From NCBI GenBank assembly GCA_024281175.1, contig JAMJTW010000007.1, positions 1 through 64,000 of the forward strand: DNA of 64,000 nucleotides, written 5' to 3'. The notes below the pieces were generated by a model, which made no database searches, was not told the origin of the DNA, and saw only the letters and a program-made list of their open reading frames with translations. This document shows positions 7,789-17,556 of this stretch, one piece after another. The position numbers were made by a program, and so were the translations under genes. How positions within the stretch are numbered: the first letter of the stretch is position 1; every line of letters starts with the position of its first letter. Source of the stretch: Candidatus Thiovulum imperiosus. GTDB taxonomy: Bacteria; Campylobacterota; Campylobacteria; Campylobacterales; Thiovulaceae.

Positions 7789-10191
7789 ATGGTTTACAAT
7801 CCTCATGAAGTGGAAAAGAAGTGGCAGAAATTTTGGGTAGAGAACCGAAGTTTTGAGCCAGAAGAGAATTCTGAAAAAGAGAAGAAATATGTTTTGAGTA
7901 TGTTTCCATACCCAAGTGGAAGAATTCATATGGGACATGTTCGAAACTACACAATTGGGGACGCTTTCGCGAGACACTATCGACAAAAAGGCTTTAATGT
8001 TCTTCATCCGATAGGTTGGGACTCTTTTGGAATGCCAGCTGAAAATGCTGCTATAAAAAACAGAGTTCACCCTAAAAAGTGGACTTATGAAAATATTGAC
8101 TATATGAGAAAAGAACTTCAATCTCTTGGTCTCTCTTTTTCAAAAGATAGAGAGTTTGCTACTTCTGATGTTGAGTATACAAAGTTTGAACAAGAATTTA
8201 TAATAGAACTTTGGAATAGAAAGATACTTTATAAAAAGAGAGCAAATCTAAATTGGTGTCCTCACGATTTAACAATTCTTGCAAATGAACAGGTAATCGA
8301 TGGAAAGTGTTGGAGGTGTGATACTGAAATTGTTCAGAAAGAGATGGAGCAGTACTATTTAAGAATTACAGATTATACTGAAGAGCTTTTAGGAGATTTA
8401 GAGAAACTACCAAATTGGCCATCTCAAGTTCGAATAATGCAGGAAAATTGGATTGGAAAGAGTAAAGGTCTGAAATTTCGTTTCAAATTGGAAGAGAAAG
8501 TTGGAGAAATCGATAACTTTTCTGTTTTCACAACTCGACCAGACACTATTTTTGGTGTTACTTACACTGCTCTTGCTCCAGAACACCCAATTGTTTCAGA
8601 ACTCTTAGATACTCTACCAGAAGAGAAGAGAGCTTGGATAGAGAGAGTTAGAAATACCTCTAATCGGGAACGGGCAATGATGGATAAAGAGGGTATTGAA
8701 CTTGGTATCTTTGCAAAACACCCACTAACAAAAGAGAGTATTCCTGTTTGGGTAGCTAACTTTGTTCTTATCGACTACGGTTCTGGTGCAGTTATGGCAG
8801 TTCCTGCTCATGATGAGAGAGATTTTGAGTTTGCTGAAAAGTATGGAGTTGAGAAAGTAGCGGTGGTTTTTCCAAAAAGTGGAGAGCTTCCAAAAGATAA
8901 AGCATTTACAGAAGATGGTATCTTGCAAAACTCTGGAGACTTTTCGGGACTCACCTCATCAGTAGCTAGAGAAAGTATCATCTCCCACTTTGAGGCGAAC
9001 GCTTTAGGAGAGGGTGTAGAGAATTACAAATTACGAGATTGGGGAATTTCAAGACAGAGATATTGGGGTGCACCAATTCCATTAGTTCACTGTGACTCTT
9101 GCGGTACTGTTCCTGAAACAAACCTACCTGTGGCACTACCTGATGATGTTGAGATTACAGGTGAGGGAAATCCACTTGAAAAGCATCCAACTTGGAAACA
9201 TACAACTTGTCCAGTTTGTGGTGAAGATGCAGTACGGGAAACAGACACTCTTGACACTTTTGTTCAATCCTCTTGGTATCAATTTCACTACACGGCTAAA
9301 AATCCAAAAGAGGAGGCAATTGGAGATACAAAATATTGGGGTGGAGTAGACCATTACATTGGCGGAATTGAACACGCTATCTTGCATCTTCTTTACGCTC
9401 GTTTCTTTACAAAACTCTTAAGAGATATGGGAAGAGTTGAAATTTCTGAACCTTTCAACCATCTTTTAACTCAAGGAATGGTTTTGAAAGATGGTGCAAA
9501 AATGTCCAAAAGTAAAGGAAATACAGTAGACCCTGATGCAATCATTTCAGAATATGGTGCTGATACTGCCAGACTCTTTATACTTTTTACAGCACCTCCA
9601 ACAAAAGAGCTTGAGTGGAATGATAGAGGTGTTGATGGAGCTTTCAAATTTCTAAAAAGATTTGTTGCAAAAAGTGAAAATGTTGATGAGGTTTCAGAAA
9701 TACCGAAATTTGGAGAACTTTCCAAAGAGGAGAAGTTTGCTAGGCGAAAAGTTTATGAAGCTCTAAATAGAGCTGATGAGGTTTTTGGAAAAAGTCACAC
9801 ATTCAATACTCTAATTGCTGGAGTCATGGAAGCTATCAATGGTCTTGAAAAGCAACAAAATCGAGATATTTGGACAGAGGGATATTGGGTGCTACTAAAT
9901 ATTTTAGAGCCTATTGTTCCACATATCGCAACGGAACTCTCTGAAAAGTTCTTTGGTAGAAGAAATTTTGGAATTATCTCTACTCCAGAAGGTGTTTTAG
10001 AGAAAGATGAAATCTCTCTTGGTGTTAGTGTAAATGGTAAAAAAAGAGGTGAAATTTCTGTATCTCCTGATACTTCTAAAGAGGAGATTTTAAAAGTTGC
10101 AAAAGAGACAGTTCACAAGTGGTTAGATGGAAAAAATATCATAAAAGAGATAGTTGTTCCAAACCGACTTGTAAATCTTGTTGTAAAATAG
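7789..10191 (+). CDS. leuS: leucyl-tRNA synthetase
   Basis: The 800-aa class I synthetase charges tRNA-Leu. The HIGH signature appears in [15 protein letters not shown] (near 44), and KMSKSKGN is near residue 569. The editing domain holds [13 protein letters not shown] zinc-binding module is suggested by CDSCG and CPVCGED. Length is normal for bacterial LeuS. It runs co-directionally after dapF and ends convergently with tal. Confidence 0.97.
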   Translation: MVYNPHEVEKKWQKFWVENRSFEPEENSEKEKKYVLSMFPYPSGRIHMGHVRNYTIGDAFARHYRQKGFNVLHPIGWDSFGMPAENAAIKNRVHPKKWTYENIDYMRKELQSLGLSFSKDREFATSDVEYTKFEQEFIIELWNRKILYKKRANLNWCPHDLTILANEQVIDGKCWRCDTEIVQKEMEQYYLRITDYTEELLGDLEKLPNWPSQVRIMQENWIGKSKGLKFRFKLEEKVGEIDNFSVFTTRPDTIFGVTYTALAPEHPIVSELLDTLPEEKRAWIERVRNTSNRERAMMDKEGIELGIFAKHPLTKESIPVWVANFVLIDYGSGAVMAVPAHDERDFEFAEKYGVEKVAVVFPKSGELPKDKAFTEDGILQNSGDFSGLTSSVARESIISHFEANALGEGVENYKLRDWGISRQRYWGAPIPLVHCDSCGTVPETNLPVALPDDVEITGEGNPLEKHPTWKHTTCPVCGEDAVRETDTLDTFVQSSWYQFHYTAKNPKEEAIGDTKYWGGVDHYIGGIEHAILHLLYARFFTKLLRDMGRVEISEPFNHLLTQGMVLKDGAKMSKSKGNTVDPDAIISEYGADTARLFILFTAPPTKELEWNDRGVDGAFKFLKRFVAKSENVDEVSEIPKFGELSKEEKFARRKVYEALNRADEVFGKSHTFNTLIAGVMEAINGLEKQQNRDIWTEGYWVLLNILEPIVPHIATELSEKFFGRRNFGIISTPEGVLEKDEISLGVSVNGKKRGEISVSPDTSKEEILKVAKETVHKWLDGKNIIKEIVVPNRLVNLVVK

Positions 10192-10204
10192 AAACTTCTA
10201 AAAT

Positions 10205-11152
10205 CTACTTTTTTAAAGAGTCTAAGATATCTTGAAATGAGTTCTCGAACGCTTTAAGTCCAGCAGACTTAAGTTCTTTGAGAACCTCATCAGAATTTGG
10301 AATTTGAGAAATAACTTCATTTTCTCTTTGTGGAGTCCAAGGGAGTTTCTCAACACTATCTCCTGAATAGGCTAATATTGTTTTTAGAGGTGCAGTATTT
10401 ACACTATCTTTTGCAAGAAGTTCTCTAATATAGTAATCCTCTGAAAGCTCAGGATTTTTAACTCCAGTTGAAGCAAAAAGAGTTGTAATATTCTCAAAAC
10501 CTCTTTTAGAAATCTCTCTATATATCTTAGAAGAGTTTGCAACTCCAAATAGAGTTGATGAGGTAGCAACATCTAATCGACTTACAAAAACAGAGAGAAC
10601 CCCTTTTGAACTCTTTTTAGAACTCTTTTCTAAACCTCGACTCATCGCTTCAGCAGATTTTAGAGCCTCCTCGAGAGTAAAAATGAGAGTTGCATTTACA
10701 GGAATGTCTCTACTAAAAAGCTCTTCCATTGCGATATATCCAGCCTCTGTTGCAGGAATTTTTATCATCACATTTGGCATTCCAATCTCTTCAAATAGTC
10801 TAACTCCCTCAGAGATAGTAGCTTCACTATCATTTGCAAAAAATGGGTCTACTTCAATAGAGACAAAACCCATATTATCATCTTTAAAGAGAGGAAGTAA
10901 CTTTTCAGCTGTATATTTTATATCCTCAATTGCTAACTTTTCATAAATCTCTTTTGGAGATAAGTCATCTTTCTGTAACTTTACCATCTCTTCTCTATAA
11001 GCTGGAGATTGAAATGCTTTCTGAAAAATAGCTGGATTTGAAGTAGCCCCATTTATAACACCATCATCTATAAGTTTCTGAAACTCTACACTTTGAAGAA
11101 ATGACTTCTCTATAAAATCTAACCAGAGAGAAAAATTTATATCTCTATTCAA
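10205..11152 (-). CDS. tal: transaldolase
   Basis: The 315-aa enzyme moves dihydroxyacetone units between sugar phosphates in the non-oxidative pentose phosphate pathway. Conserved stretches are NGATSNPAIFQKAF near the N-terminus and MIKIPATEAG, where the Lys is the Schiff-base residue. The length fits a longer bacterial class. The gene is monocistronic and divergent from the PIN/PhoH gene, with a large fold-back repeat in between. Confidence 0.92.
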   Translation of the reverse strand: MNRDINFSLWLDFIEKSFLQSVEFQKLIDDGVINGATSNPAIFQKAFQSPAYREEMVKLQKDDLSPKEIYEKLAIEDIKYTAEKLLPLFKDDNMGFVSIEVDPFFANDSEATISEGVRLFEEIGMPNVMIKIPATEAGYIAMEELFSRDIPVNATLIFTLEEALKSAEAMSRGLEKSSKKSSKGVLSVFVSRLDVATSSTLFGVANSSKIYREISKRGFENITTLFASTGVKNPELSEDYYIRELLAKDSVNTAPLKTILAYSGDSVEKLPWTPQRENEVISQIPNSDEVLKELKSAGLKAFENSFQDILDSLKK

Positions 11153-11168
11153 CTGCTAACCTTTTTTT

Positions 11169-11344
11169 GGGGTGACCAAATAGGCTTCTCCCTCTCTTGT
11201 CATTTCGAAATGAGCGTAGCGATTGAGAAATCTTGGAAACTTATCGTTTTAATCGAAGTAATATAAAAGATTTCTCACCCTAAAGGGTTCGAAATGACAT
11301 ATAGGTTGCTAAAGCCTAAAAATACTCTATTTGGTCAGTCCCCC
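11169..11344. repeat. fold-back repeat R1 with GGGGTGACCAAATAG ends
   Basis: The outer arms are GGGGTGACCAAATAG (11169) and CTATTTGGTCAGTCCCC (ending 11344), nearly perfect complements. Inside is a second inverted pair, GTCATTTCGAA (11199) and TTCGAAATGAC (11288). T-runs flank both sides. It occupies most of the divergent gap between tal and the PIN/PhoH gene. The same ends or core recur near 31.9, 37.7, 39.3 and 48.3 kb, so this is a dispersed element. No coding capacity is visible. Confidence 0.85.
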
Positions 11345-11393
11345 TTTTTTTAGTAATTGTATCAATTTGCTATCTCTCTGCTACACTTTTAAA

Positions 11394-12764
11394 ATGAAGA
11401 TATTTATAATAGATACAAATATTATCTTAAATGATAGCAACAATGTTGAGATACTTTCTGGACAGGGAGAGAACCTCATCATCATTCCAGAAACTGTTCT
11501 TGATGAGGTTGATGCAAAAAAGAGCGGTTTTGACGAAATAAATTTTCAAGCCCGTGCATTTGGTCGAGTTATTCAAGAGATAGAAGTTAAAGAGACCCTC
11601 CAATTTCCAGAAAAGGGAATTAAGATTATCTCTACTGAACTTAAAAGAGGTGACTTTAAAATCTCAATTTATATCCCATCAAAAGAGAGATATTCTCACA
11701 AAGACTCTTCACAACAGAATATTATTAATGATAAGAAGATTTTAGAGATTACAAAAGATGTTGAAGAGATTTTAGAAAATAGAGTTACTCTCATCACTTT
11801 AGATATTATGATGAGAACTCGAGCTATCTCTTTAGGTATTGATACAGAGACTCTCTTTTTAGATAAAAATTTAGAAACATTGGAGTTTCTAAAAGAGATT
11901 GAAGTTGATGATGCAGAGTTGGAAAATCTTGACCATACTCCAATTTTAGATTTAGACCCAAATTACAAAATAGAGAATTTCTCATACAAATTTACTCATC
12001 TAAATGGAAAAACTGTTTTAGGAGTTATTCAAAATGGTAGAGTAAAAGTTCTTGATGAAAATGAACTTCGAAAACAGACCATCAAACCTAGAAATCTTGA
12101 ACAACTCTTTTTCAGCAATGCCCTTTTTGACTCATTTTATGATGTTGTCATCTCTAATGCAAAAGCTGGTTGCTCTATGGCTGGAAGTTCTGTTGAGATA
12201 GAACCGATACCAGAGTGGATAGATAAAAATGAACTTTCCAAAATTTTAGATATCTCCAAATTGGATTTATATTTAGAAAATGGATTTTTGAAAGAGAGAG
12301 ATTCTAAATTTGATAAGAACTCAATTCGATACCATCTTTTAAATTTGGAATCAAAACATCTTGAAATTTTAAAACTCGATTCCGAATTTGATAGCAAATA
12401 TCTCAAATTTGAGTATTGGCTTGGATTCAAAGATTTGGAAACAGCATTAGATAGAGTTTTATATCTTCGAAAAAAGAGAGAAATCTTTGAAACAGAATCT
12501 TCAGAATTTTTTGAAATTAGAAGTCGTCTTATAAATGGGGAGAGATTTGAGACTCATATTCCAGAAGTAAAAACTCAAAAGAGATGTGAAGAGCTAATTT
12601 CAGAATTGGGAGTTTCTGGAAAGAGGGATTTTATAATCGCGAGAGAGAAGATATACAGATACGATTTTGCAATTCCAGAAAAGAAAATCTTATATCTATG
12701 CAGAGGGAAAGAGGGTAAAGAGATAGGAGAAAAGCATGGATTTGAGGTTAGATTTTTAAATTGA
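11394..12764 (+). CDS. PIN-domain / PhoH N-terminal protein ending in an intein-like tail
   Basis: From ATG 11394 the protein has 456 aa. The N-terminal PIN domain (1-150) starts KIFIIDTNIILND and matches PIN-PhoH proteins. It is followed by NGKTVLGVIQNGRV and KPRNLEQLFF, the segment that leads into the PhoH ATPase. The Walker A loop expected as GKAGTGKT appears as AKAG and then CSMAGSSVEI (Cys at 260). The remaining 197 residues do not resemble the ATPase, so the motor is missing. The Cys and the following residues resemble intein block A. No later intein blocks are evident. The ORF-track start at 11331 lies in the repeat. A TACACT seven bases before the ATG could give a nearly leaderless mRNA. 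Confidence 0.7.
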   Translation: MKIFIIDTNIILNDSNNVEILSGQGENLIIIPETVLDEVDAKKSGFDEINFQARAFGRVIQEIEVKETLQFPEKGIKIISTELKRGDFKISIYIPSKERYSHKDSSQQNIINDKKILEITKDVEEILENRVTLITLDIMMRTRAISLGIDTETLFLDKNLETLEFLKEIEVDDAELENLDHTPILDLDPNYKIENFSYKFTHLNGKTVLGVIQNGRVKVLDENELRKQTIKPRNLEQLFFSNALFDSFYDVVISNAKAGCSMAGSSVEIEPIPEWIDKNELSKILDISKLDLYLENGFLKERDSKFDKNSIRYHLLNLESKHLEILKLDSEFDSKYLKFEYWLGFKDLETALDRVLYLRKKREIFETESSEFFEIRSRLINGERFETHIPEVKTQKRCEELISELGVSGKRDFIIAREKIYRYDFAIPEKKILYLCRGKEGKEIGEKHGFEVRFLN

Positions 12765-13082
12765 GATATTTTCAAAAAGTTCTATTTGCTCTTTTTGAAC
12801 AGTGATGAGGTCTACTGAAAGTAGCTCATCTCTATCTCTTTTTTGAAGAAATATTTCAGCACTTTTAAGAATTTTTTCCAATTTCTTTTCTGTCATATTT
12901 TGAATAGGATTAAAATTTCTTCCACTCTTTACCTCAATAAAATGGAGAGTATTTCCATGTTTTGCAATGATATCTATCTCTCCATATCTTGTGTGATAAT
13001 TTCTAGTGAGAATTTCAAATCCTCTCTTTTCAAGAAATTTAACACTTTTCTCTTCAGCTAAAAGCCCTTTTTCTAGGCTCAA
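12756..13082 (-). CDS. yraN: YraN family (UPF0102) nuclease-fold protein
   Basis: The 108-aa protein has the family core GEIDIIAKHGNTLHFIEVKSG, the D-ExK arrangement of a Holliday-junction-resolvase-like nuclease fold. N-terminal GLLAEEKSVKFLEKRGFEIL is also typical. The biological role of the family is not settled. Its ATG overlaps the fliM stop by four bases, so it is the last gene of the flagellar operon here. Its 3' end overlaps the PIN/PhoH gene by nine bases tail to tail. Confidence 0.88.
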   Translation of the reverse strand: MSLEKGLLAEEKSVKFLEKRGFEILTRNYHTRYGEIDIIAKHGNTLHFIEVKSGRNFNPIQNMTEKKLEKILKSAEIFLQKRDRDELLSVDLITVQKEQIELFENISI

Positions 13083-14170
13083 AACTCTCCTCTATCTTCT
13101 CTATAATCGGAAATCTCTTCAAGAACCTCTTTAAGCTCATCAGCTTCACTATGAATTCTCTCTCTAATTTTTATAGATTTTCGATACCGTTTAACTCCAA
13201 TATCTCCAATAAATCTATGTTTCCCATTCACACTTACCATTACACCATCATCAATACCAGTATCCAATTTGAGGATATTTCCCTCTTTTAAATCCAATAT
13301 CTCTTGCAGTGTAATTTCAGCACCACCTAAAAATGCTTCAACTCCAACATTTGTTCCTCCAAGAACAACTTTTAAATCTTGATTTCTACTCTTTTTAGAA
13401 CCACTCTCATTAAGCATAAGGTCTCGACTTGCAAGTTTTGGTAAAACAGACTCAAGAGCAATTACAGGGTAGCAGATATTCATCATTCCAGAAGATTGTC
13501 CCATTGTAATTTCCATAACAATCATAACAACAATCTCTTGTTGAGCAACAATTTGGACAACATTTGGACTTGACTCTTTCTGTTCAATAACTGGATTTAT
13601 CTCTTCTACAACTTTCCAAGCGTCTCGGAGATTATCCATAAGAATTCGCAAAATTGTCTCAAAAAGAGACATCTCAATATCGGAAAACTCTCGAGAACCC
13701 ATATCAAAAGACTCCCCTTTTCCACCTAAAATTCTATCTATAAGTGGATAGGCGATAGTTGGGTTTACCTCCAAAATTCCATTTCCCTCAAGAGGACGCA
13801 TTGAGAAAACATTGAAACTTGTTGGGTTTGGTAGAGACATTAGGAACTCTCCATAAGTCATCTGGTCTACTGAGTGCAGTTGTATCTCAACAATAGACCT
13901 CATTATTGCTGAAATTTGTGATGATGAGGTTCTAGCTAATTTGTCATGAATACTTTTAAAAGCCCTTATCTGCTCTTTAGAAACCCTATTTGGTCTTTTA
14001 AAATCATATAGAGTTATCTGAATATCTTGAGCAGCTGGTGCTTCATATCCACCACCATCATCATCATCTTCATCTGAACCAAAAGGTTTATCTATACTTC
14101 CATCATCACCACCAGAACTGTCATCATTTAAAAGTTGGTCAATCTCTTCTTGAGTAAGAATATCAGCCAT
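13079..14170 (-). CDS. fliM: flagellar motor switch protein FliM
   Basis: The 363-aa cytoplasmic C-ring protein binds phospho-CheY and sets the direction of flagellar rotation. MADILTQEEIDQLL at the N-terminus is the CheY-binding peptide. The middle domain and the SpoA/FliN-like C-terminal domain (VFLGGAEITLQEILDLKEGNI region) are present. It is preceded by fliA with a three-base gap. In Campylobacter a fliY gene follows fliM; here yraN does. Confidence 0.95.
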   Translation of the reverse strand: MADILTQEEIDQLLNDDSSGGDDGSIDKPFGSDEDDDDGGGYEAPAAQDIQITLYDFKRPNRVSKEQIRAFKSIHDKLARTSSSQISAIMRSIVEIQLHSVDQMTYGEFLMSLPNPTSFNVFSMRPLEGNGILEVNPTIAYPLIDRILGGKGESFDMGSREFSDIEMSLFETILRILMDNLRDAWKVVEEINPVIEQKESSPNVVQIVAQQEIVVMIVMEITMGQSSGMMNICYPVIALESVLPKLASRDLMLNESGSKKSRNQDLKVVLGGTNVGVEAFLGGAEITLQEILDLKEGNILKLDTGIDDGVMVSVNGKHRFIGDIGVKRYRKSIKIRERIHSEADELKEVLEEISDYREDRGEF

Positions 14171-14173
14171 TTT

Positions 14174-14854
14174 CTACTCCTTTAACTCTTCTTTAATCTT
14201 TTTTAATACAGATTTATGAATTTGTGAAATTCGAGACTCTGTAATTTTTAAAATGGAACTTATCTCTTTTAAATTCAACTCTTCAAAATAGTATAGTTGA
14301 ATTACAAGTTGCTCTCTTTCTGTAAATGTCTCTAAAACATTTCTAACTTTTTTTAAGAGGTCTCCGCTCTCAATCTTCTCCATAAGGTTCTGTTCGCTAT
14401 CTTCAAAGTCTACATGGTCACTGATGGGGAGAACAGTATATATCTCTGAAGCTCTACGAGCTTCTCTAACTTTCTCGATTGAAATATCAAGTTTCTCAGC
14501 AAGATATTTATTTGTAGGCTCTCTATTATGTTTTGCCATATAATTATCAATTATAACATCTATACTTTTTACAAGTTTTCTGCCATTTCTACTCATAACA
14601 TCAAGAGAGCGTAAGTAATCCAGCATAGAACCGTAAACTCTTTTTTTAGCATATCCCCAAAAAGAGTCATTTTGTGTCTCATCATATCTTCTTGCCAACT
14701 TTACTAACTCTTCTGTTCCAATAGAAACCAAGTCTGAATATTCAATAAAACTAGGTAATCTCTCTTTTAAACGAAATGCCATAGACTTTACAGCTGGAAG
14801 ATACTCTATTGCTAGTTGGTCTTTCTGATACTTTAATTCACTCTCATAACTCAT
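14174..14854 (-). CDS. fliA: flagellar sigma factor sigma-28 (FliA)
   Basis: The 226-aa RNA polymerase sigma factor directs late flagellar genes. It has region 2 (YLPAVKSMAFRLKERLPSFIEYSDLVSIG), region 3 (NREPTNKYLAEKLDISIEKV), and region 4 (FTEREQLVIQLYYFEELNLKEIS and ITESRISQIHKSVLKKI). Length is normal. It abuts the upstream membrane gene without a gap, matching the Campylobacterota operon. Confidence 0.95.
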   Translation of the reverse strand: MSYESELKYQKDQLAIEYLPAVKSMAFRLKERLPSFIEYSDLVSIGTEELVKLARRYDETQNDSFWGYAKKRVYGSMLDYLRSLDVMSRNGRKLVKSIDVIIDNYMAKHNREPTNKYLAEKLDISIEKVREARRASEIYTVLPISDHVDFEDSEQNLMEKIESGDLLKKVRNVLETFTEREQLVIQLYYFEELNLKEISSILKITESRISQIHKSVLKKIKEELKE

Positions 14855-15193
14855 CTACTTTTGACTCTCTTCAATCTTTTCTATCTGTTTATTTATAGTA
14901 ACCTTATATCGCTCTTTTTGAGGCATAAACTCCTCCTCTTTCTTTTCAAGCTCTTTGGTTACTCTATTTAAATCTTCTTCAAAAATTTTTTGTGGAAATT
15001 TAGTGCCAATTTTAACATCAACGTTCTTAATATAAAATGCTAAAAATAGATTGGCAAAGGAGTAGAAACCAATAACAAAAAGAATTGTATAGACAACTAA
15101 ATCTATTGGGTTGTCTGTTACTAAAGTTGCATATAGCAATCCTACAAAAAATCCAAAAACTGTTATAAAACTTTTAATATTATAGATAATCAT
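14855..15193 (-). CDS. small membrane protein of the flhG-fliA operon
   Basis: The 112-aa product has two hydrophobic segments (about 8-25 and 31-54) and a charged, probably coiled-coil tail (75-110). A membrane protein of unknown role sits at this position between flhG and fliA in related genomes. I cannot assign a function; the operon suggests a link to flagellar placement or assembly. Confidence 0.75.
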   Translation of the reverse strand: MIIYNIKSFITVFGFFVGLLYATLVTDNPIDLVVYTILFVIGFYSFANLFLAFYIKNVDVKIGTKFPQKIFEEDLNRVTKELEKKEEEFMPQKERYKVTINKQIEKIEESQK

Positions 15194-15201
15194 AACTATT
15201 C

Positions 15202-16116
15202 CTAATGAAACTGTTTTAGTAACCTGTTAAAAAGTCCTGTTAATCCAGAACTACTATCATCTATCTCTGTTAGCATATTGTATTCTAATCTTTTGGCTAA
15301 CTGTCTTGCAACTCTCTCTAAATCTGTTGTTGCTCCAGCATAAGGAAACTCTTTTGTAAAAAGTATTCTTTTCTTAATTGAAACTGCTACATTGTTGTCT
15401 CTTGGCACTTTTCCAAGATAGTCTAGTTGGAATTGATGACCAATATTTATTTTTGCTACTTTATCTATCTTTCCAAAAATTGCTAATGCTTCCTTTTCTG
15501 AAGATACTTGATTTAAAATTAGACTTACTTCATCTCTCTTTTTGGAAGTCAATTTTATAGTTGCATAAGCGTCTGTTATTGCAGCTGGGTCAGGAATTGT
15601 TACAACAACTATATCATCAGCTATGTTTAGGAACATCTGAGTATGACCTCCAATTCCTGCTCCAGTATCTATTATCATCACATCTAAATCATCTAAAATT
15701 AGAGACTGCTCTATAAGAGAGTCAAACATAGTTGTATTATCAAATTTGAAAATTTCAGCACCACTATCTCCAGGAATTAGAGTCAGATTTGGTTGAACTT
15801 CTACCAAAATATCTTCTAGTTTCACTTCTCCTTTTAAGACATGAACTATATTTTTTCGCACTCTAACATTAAAGAGAACATCTAAATTTGCCAATCCAAT
15901 ATCAGCATCAAAAACAGCAACTTTGTAACCATATTTTGAAAATATATAGGCAAGATTTGCACTAATAGTCGATTTCCCAACTCCACCTTTTCCACTTGTG
16001 ATGGCGATAAAATGTGTCCTCTTACCTTTCAGTTTCTCTTCAGTTGAACCACCTTTCTTACTATCTACCATCTGTTGTAGTTTATTTGCTTGATTGTTCA
16101 TATCCCCAACTGCCAT
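15202..16116 (-). CDS. flhG: flagellar number regulator FlhG (MinD-like ATPase)
   Basis: This 304-aa ParA/MinD-type ATPase limits flagellar number and acts with FlhF at the cell pole. It shows the deviant Walker A GKGGVGKSTISANLA (near 42), DADIGLANLDVLF and DTGAGIG. The C-terminal region (ARQLAKRLEYN, LFNRLLKQF) should hold the membrane-binding helix. The gene abuts flhF, so the two are translationally close. Confidence 0.93.
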   Translation of the reverse strand: MAVGDMNNQANKLQQMVDSKKGGSTEEKLKGKRTHFIAITSGKGGVGKSTISANLAYIFSKYGYKVAVFDADIGLANLDVLFNVRVRKNIVHVLKGEVKLEDILVEVQPNLTLIPGDSGAEIFKFDNTTMFDSLIEQSLILDDLDVMIIDTGAGIGGHTQMFLNIADDIVVVTIPDPAAITDAYATIKLTSKKRDEVSLILNQVSSEKEALAIFGKIDKVAKINIGHQFQLDYLGKVPRDNNVAVSIKKRILFTKEFPYAGATTDLERVARQLAKRLEYNMLTEIDDSSSGLTGLFNRLLKQFH

Positions 16117-17556
16117 CTATTTCCTTTTAAAACCATTCAGTAAGGAATCTACCAAATAGTCACTTTTTGCCACAATAATATCTTCTGGAACCTCTTGTCC
16201 TATTGAGAAGTAACTTATAGGTTTCTGAATATCATGGATTAGACTAAATATATTCCCAAACCCTTTTGTTTCGTCAAGTTTTGTAAATATTATTGTATCT
16301 ATATTTAATTTTGAGAAGCTATTATATCCCTCTTTGAGGTCTTCAAATTTTAGACTACTTGGTAGAACCATTGTCACTTCAATTTCGTGAACATAATTTC
16401 CTTTATCTAAATACTCTTTCAACATCTCTATCTTTTCAACATCGTAAGGAGAGCTTCCCATTGTGTCGATAAAAATGTAGTCATTGTTACTCATCTCATC
16501 TAATTTTTCTGCAAAATCGGTAGCAGATGTTACTGTATCAATTTGAAGTTTCATCATTCTTGCATATTGGGTTAGCTGTTCCAAAGCACCAATTTTATAA
16601 GTATCGAGTACTAGAAAACCGACTCGAAAATTCTCTTTTCTCTGAAATGTGAGTCTAGCAGCAAGTTTTGCAATAGTTGTTGTTTTTCCAACTCCAGTTG
16701 AACCAACAAACATAATTATCTTTTTATTAGGTCTTTTTATAAAACTCTCTTGTCGAATTGGTATCATTTTGCGAAGTAGAGCTTTGAAATATCTTTTTAC
16801 AGTTTCACTATTTCCTCTCATTTTTAAAGGCATATGTTGTATAGATAAATTCATGATTTTGTCAAGATGCTCTAAATTCATACCGCTCTGTTTTGTAATT
16901 TTATATATTTCTGAAAATTCTGGAGGAATAGTTGTTGAGATAGTTGTTTCAGGATGCTTCTCTTCCCAAAACATATTTTGAATAAGTTTTATTTTATCGT
17001 TCAGTTGTCCGATTTCACTTTTGATATCTTTATAATAGTTCTCTTCACTGCTACTCTCTTTTCTAACTCTTTTTGGAGCTACCTCATCAGCAACAAACTT
17101 CTCTCCATTTGCCTCCATCTGTCTCTTTTTAGCAAGTTCCATGATTTTTTTTGCATTTGCCGAAACATCTATACTTTCACTACTTCTCGCTTTTGGCTTC
17201 TCTACTTTTTCTGGAACTTCTTCCTCTTCCTCATCAAGTAACGAATATTTCCTTTTCGGCTTTGAATTCCCAAATTGAACACTCACTCCACCATCATTTT
17301 TAAACTCTCTTTTACTCTCTCCACCTCCATACTTACTCTGAAGATGGTTCTGAAATCTACTTTTTCTCTCTTCTCTATGAAACTCCTCTTCTTCAGCTTC
17401 TGGTAGCGATACAATTACTTCATATCCTTTCGCCTTTCCAAACACGCCTTTTATACTTTTCGTCTCTATTATTGAGATATCATCTCCATACATCGCCGTA
17501 GCAATTTTCACAGCCTCTTGAACTGAACTACCTTGAACTTTCTTAATTTTACTCAT
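16117..17556 (-). CDS. flhF: flagellar biosynthesis GTPase FlhF
   Basis: The 479-aa SRP-type GTPase positions the polar flagellum. The basic, poorly conserved N-terminal half precedes the NG domain. G1 is GSTGVGKTTTIAKLAAR (near 282), followed by DTYKIGALEQL, DTMGSSPYD and TKLDETKGFG. Length is typical for Campylobacterota. The start overlaps the folK stop by four bases. Confidence 0.95.
   Translation of the reverse strand: MSKIKKVQGSSVQEAVKIATAMYGDDISIIETKSIKGVFGKAKGYEVIVSLPEAEEEEFHREERKSRFQNHLQSKYGGGESKREFKNDGGVSVQFGNSKPKRKYSLLDEEEEEVPEKVEKPKARSSESIDVSANAKKIMELAKKRQMEANGEKFVADEVAPKRVRKESSSEENYYKDIKSEIGQLNDKIKLIQNMFWEEKHPETTISTTIPPEFSEIYKITKQSGMNLEHLDKIMNLSIQHMPLKMRGNSETVKRYFKALLRKMIPIRQESFIKRPNKKIIMFVGSTGVGKTTTIAKLAARLTFQRKENFRVGFLVLDTYKIGALEQLTQYARMMKLQIDTVTSATDFAEKLDEMSNNDYIFIDTMGSSPYDVEKIEMLKEYLDKGNYVHEIEVTMVLPSSLKFEDLKEGYNSFSKLNIDTIIFTKLDETKGFGNIFSLIHDIQKPISYFSIGQEVPEDIIVAKSDYLVDSLLNGFKRK

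Noticed and set aside
11199-11298. A tRNA or structured RNA gene within repeat R1
   Set aside because: There is no cloverleaf, anticodon or CCA-type end; the symmetry is that of the dispersed repeat.
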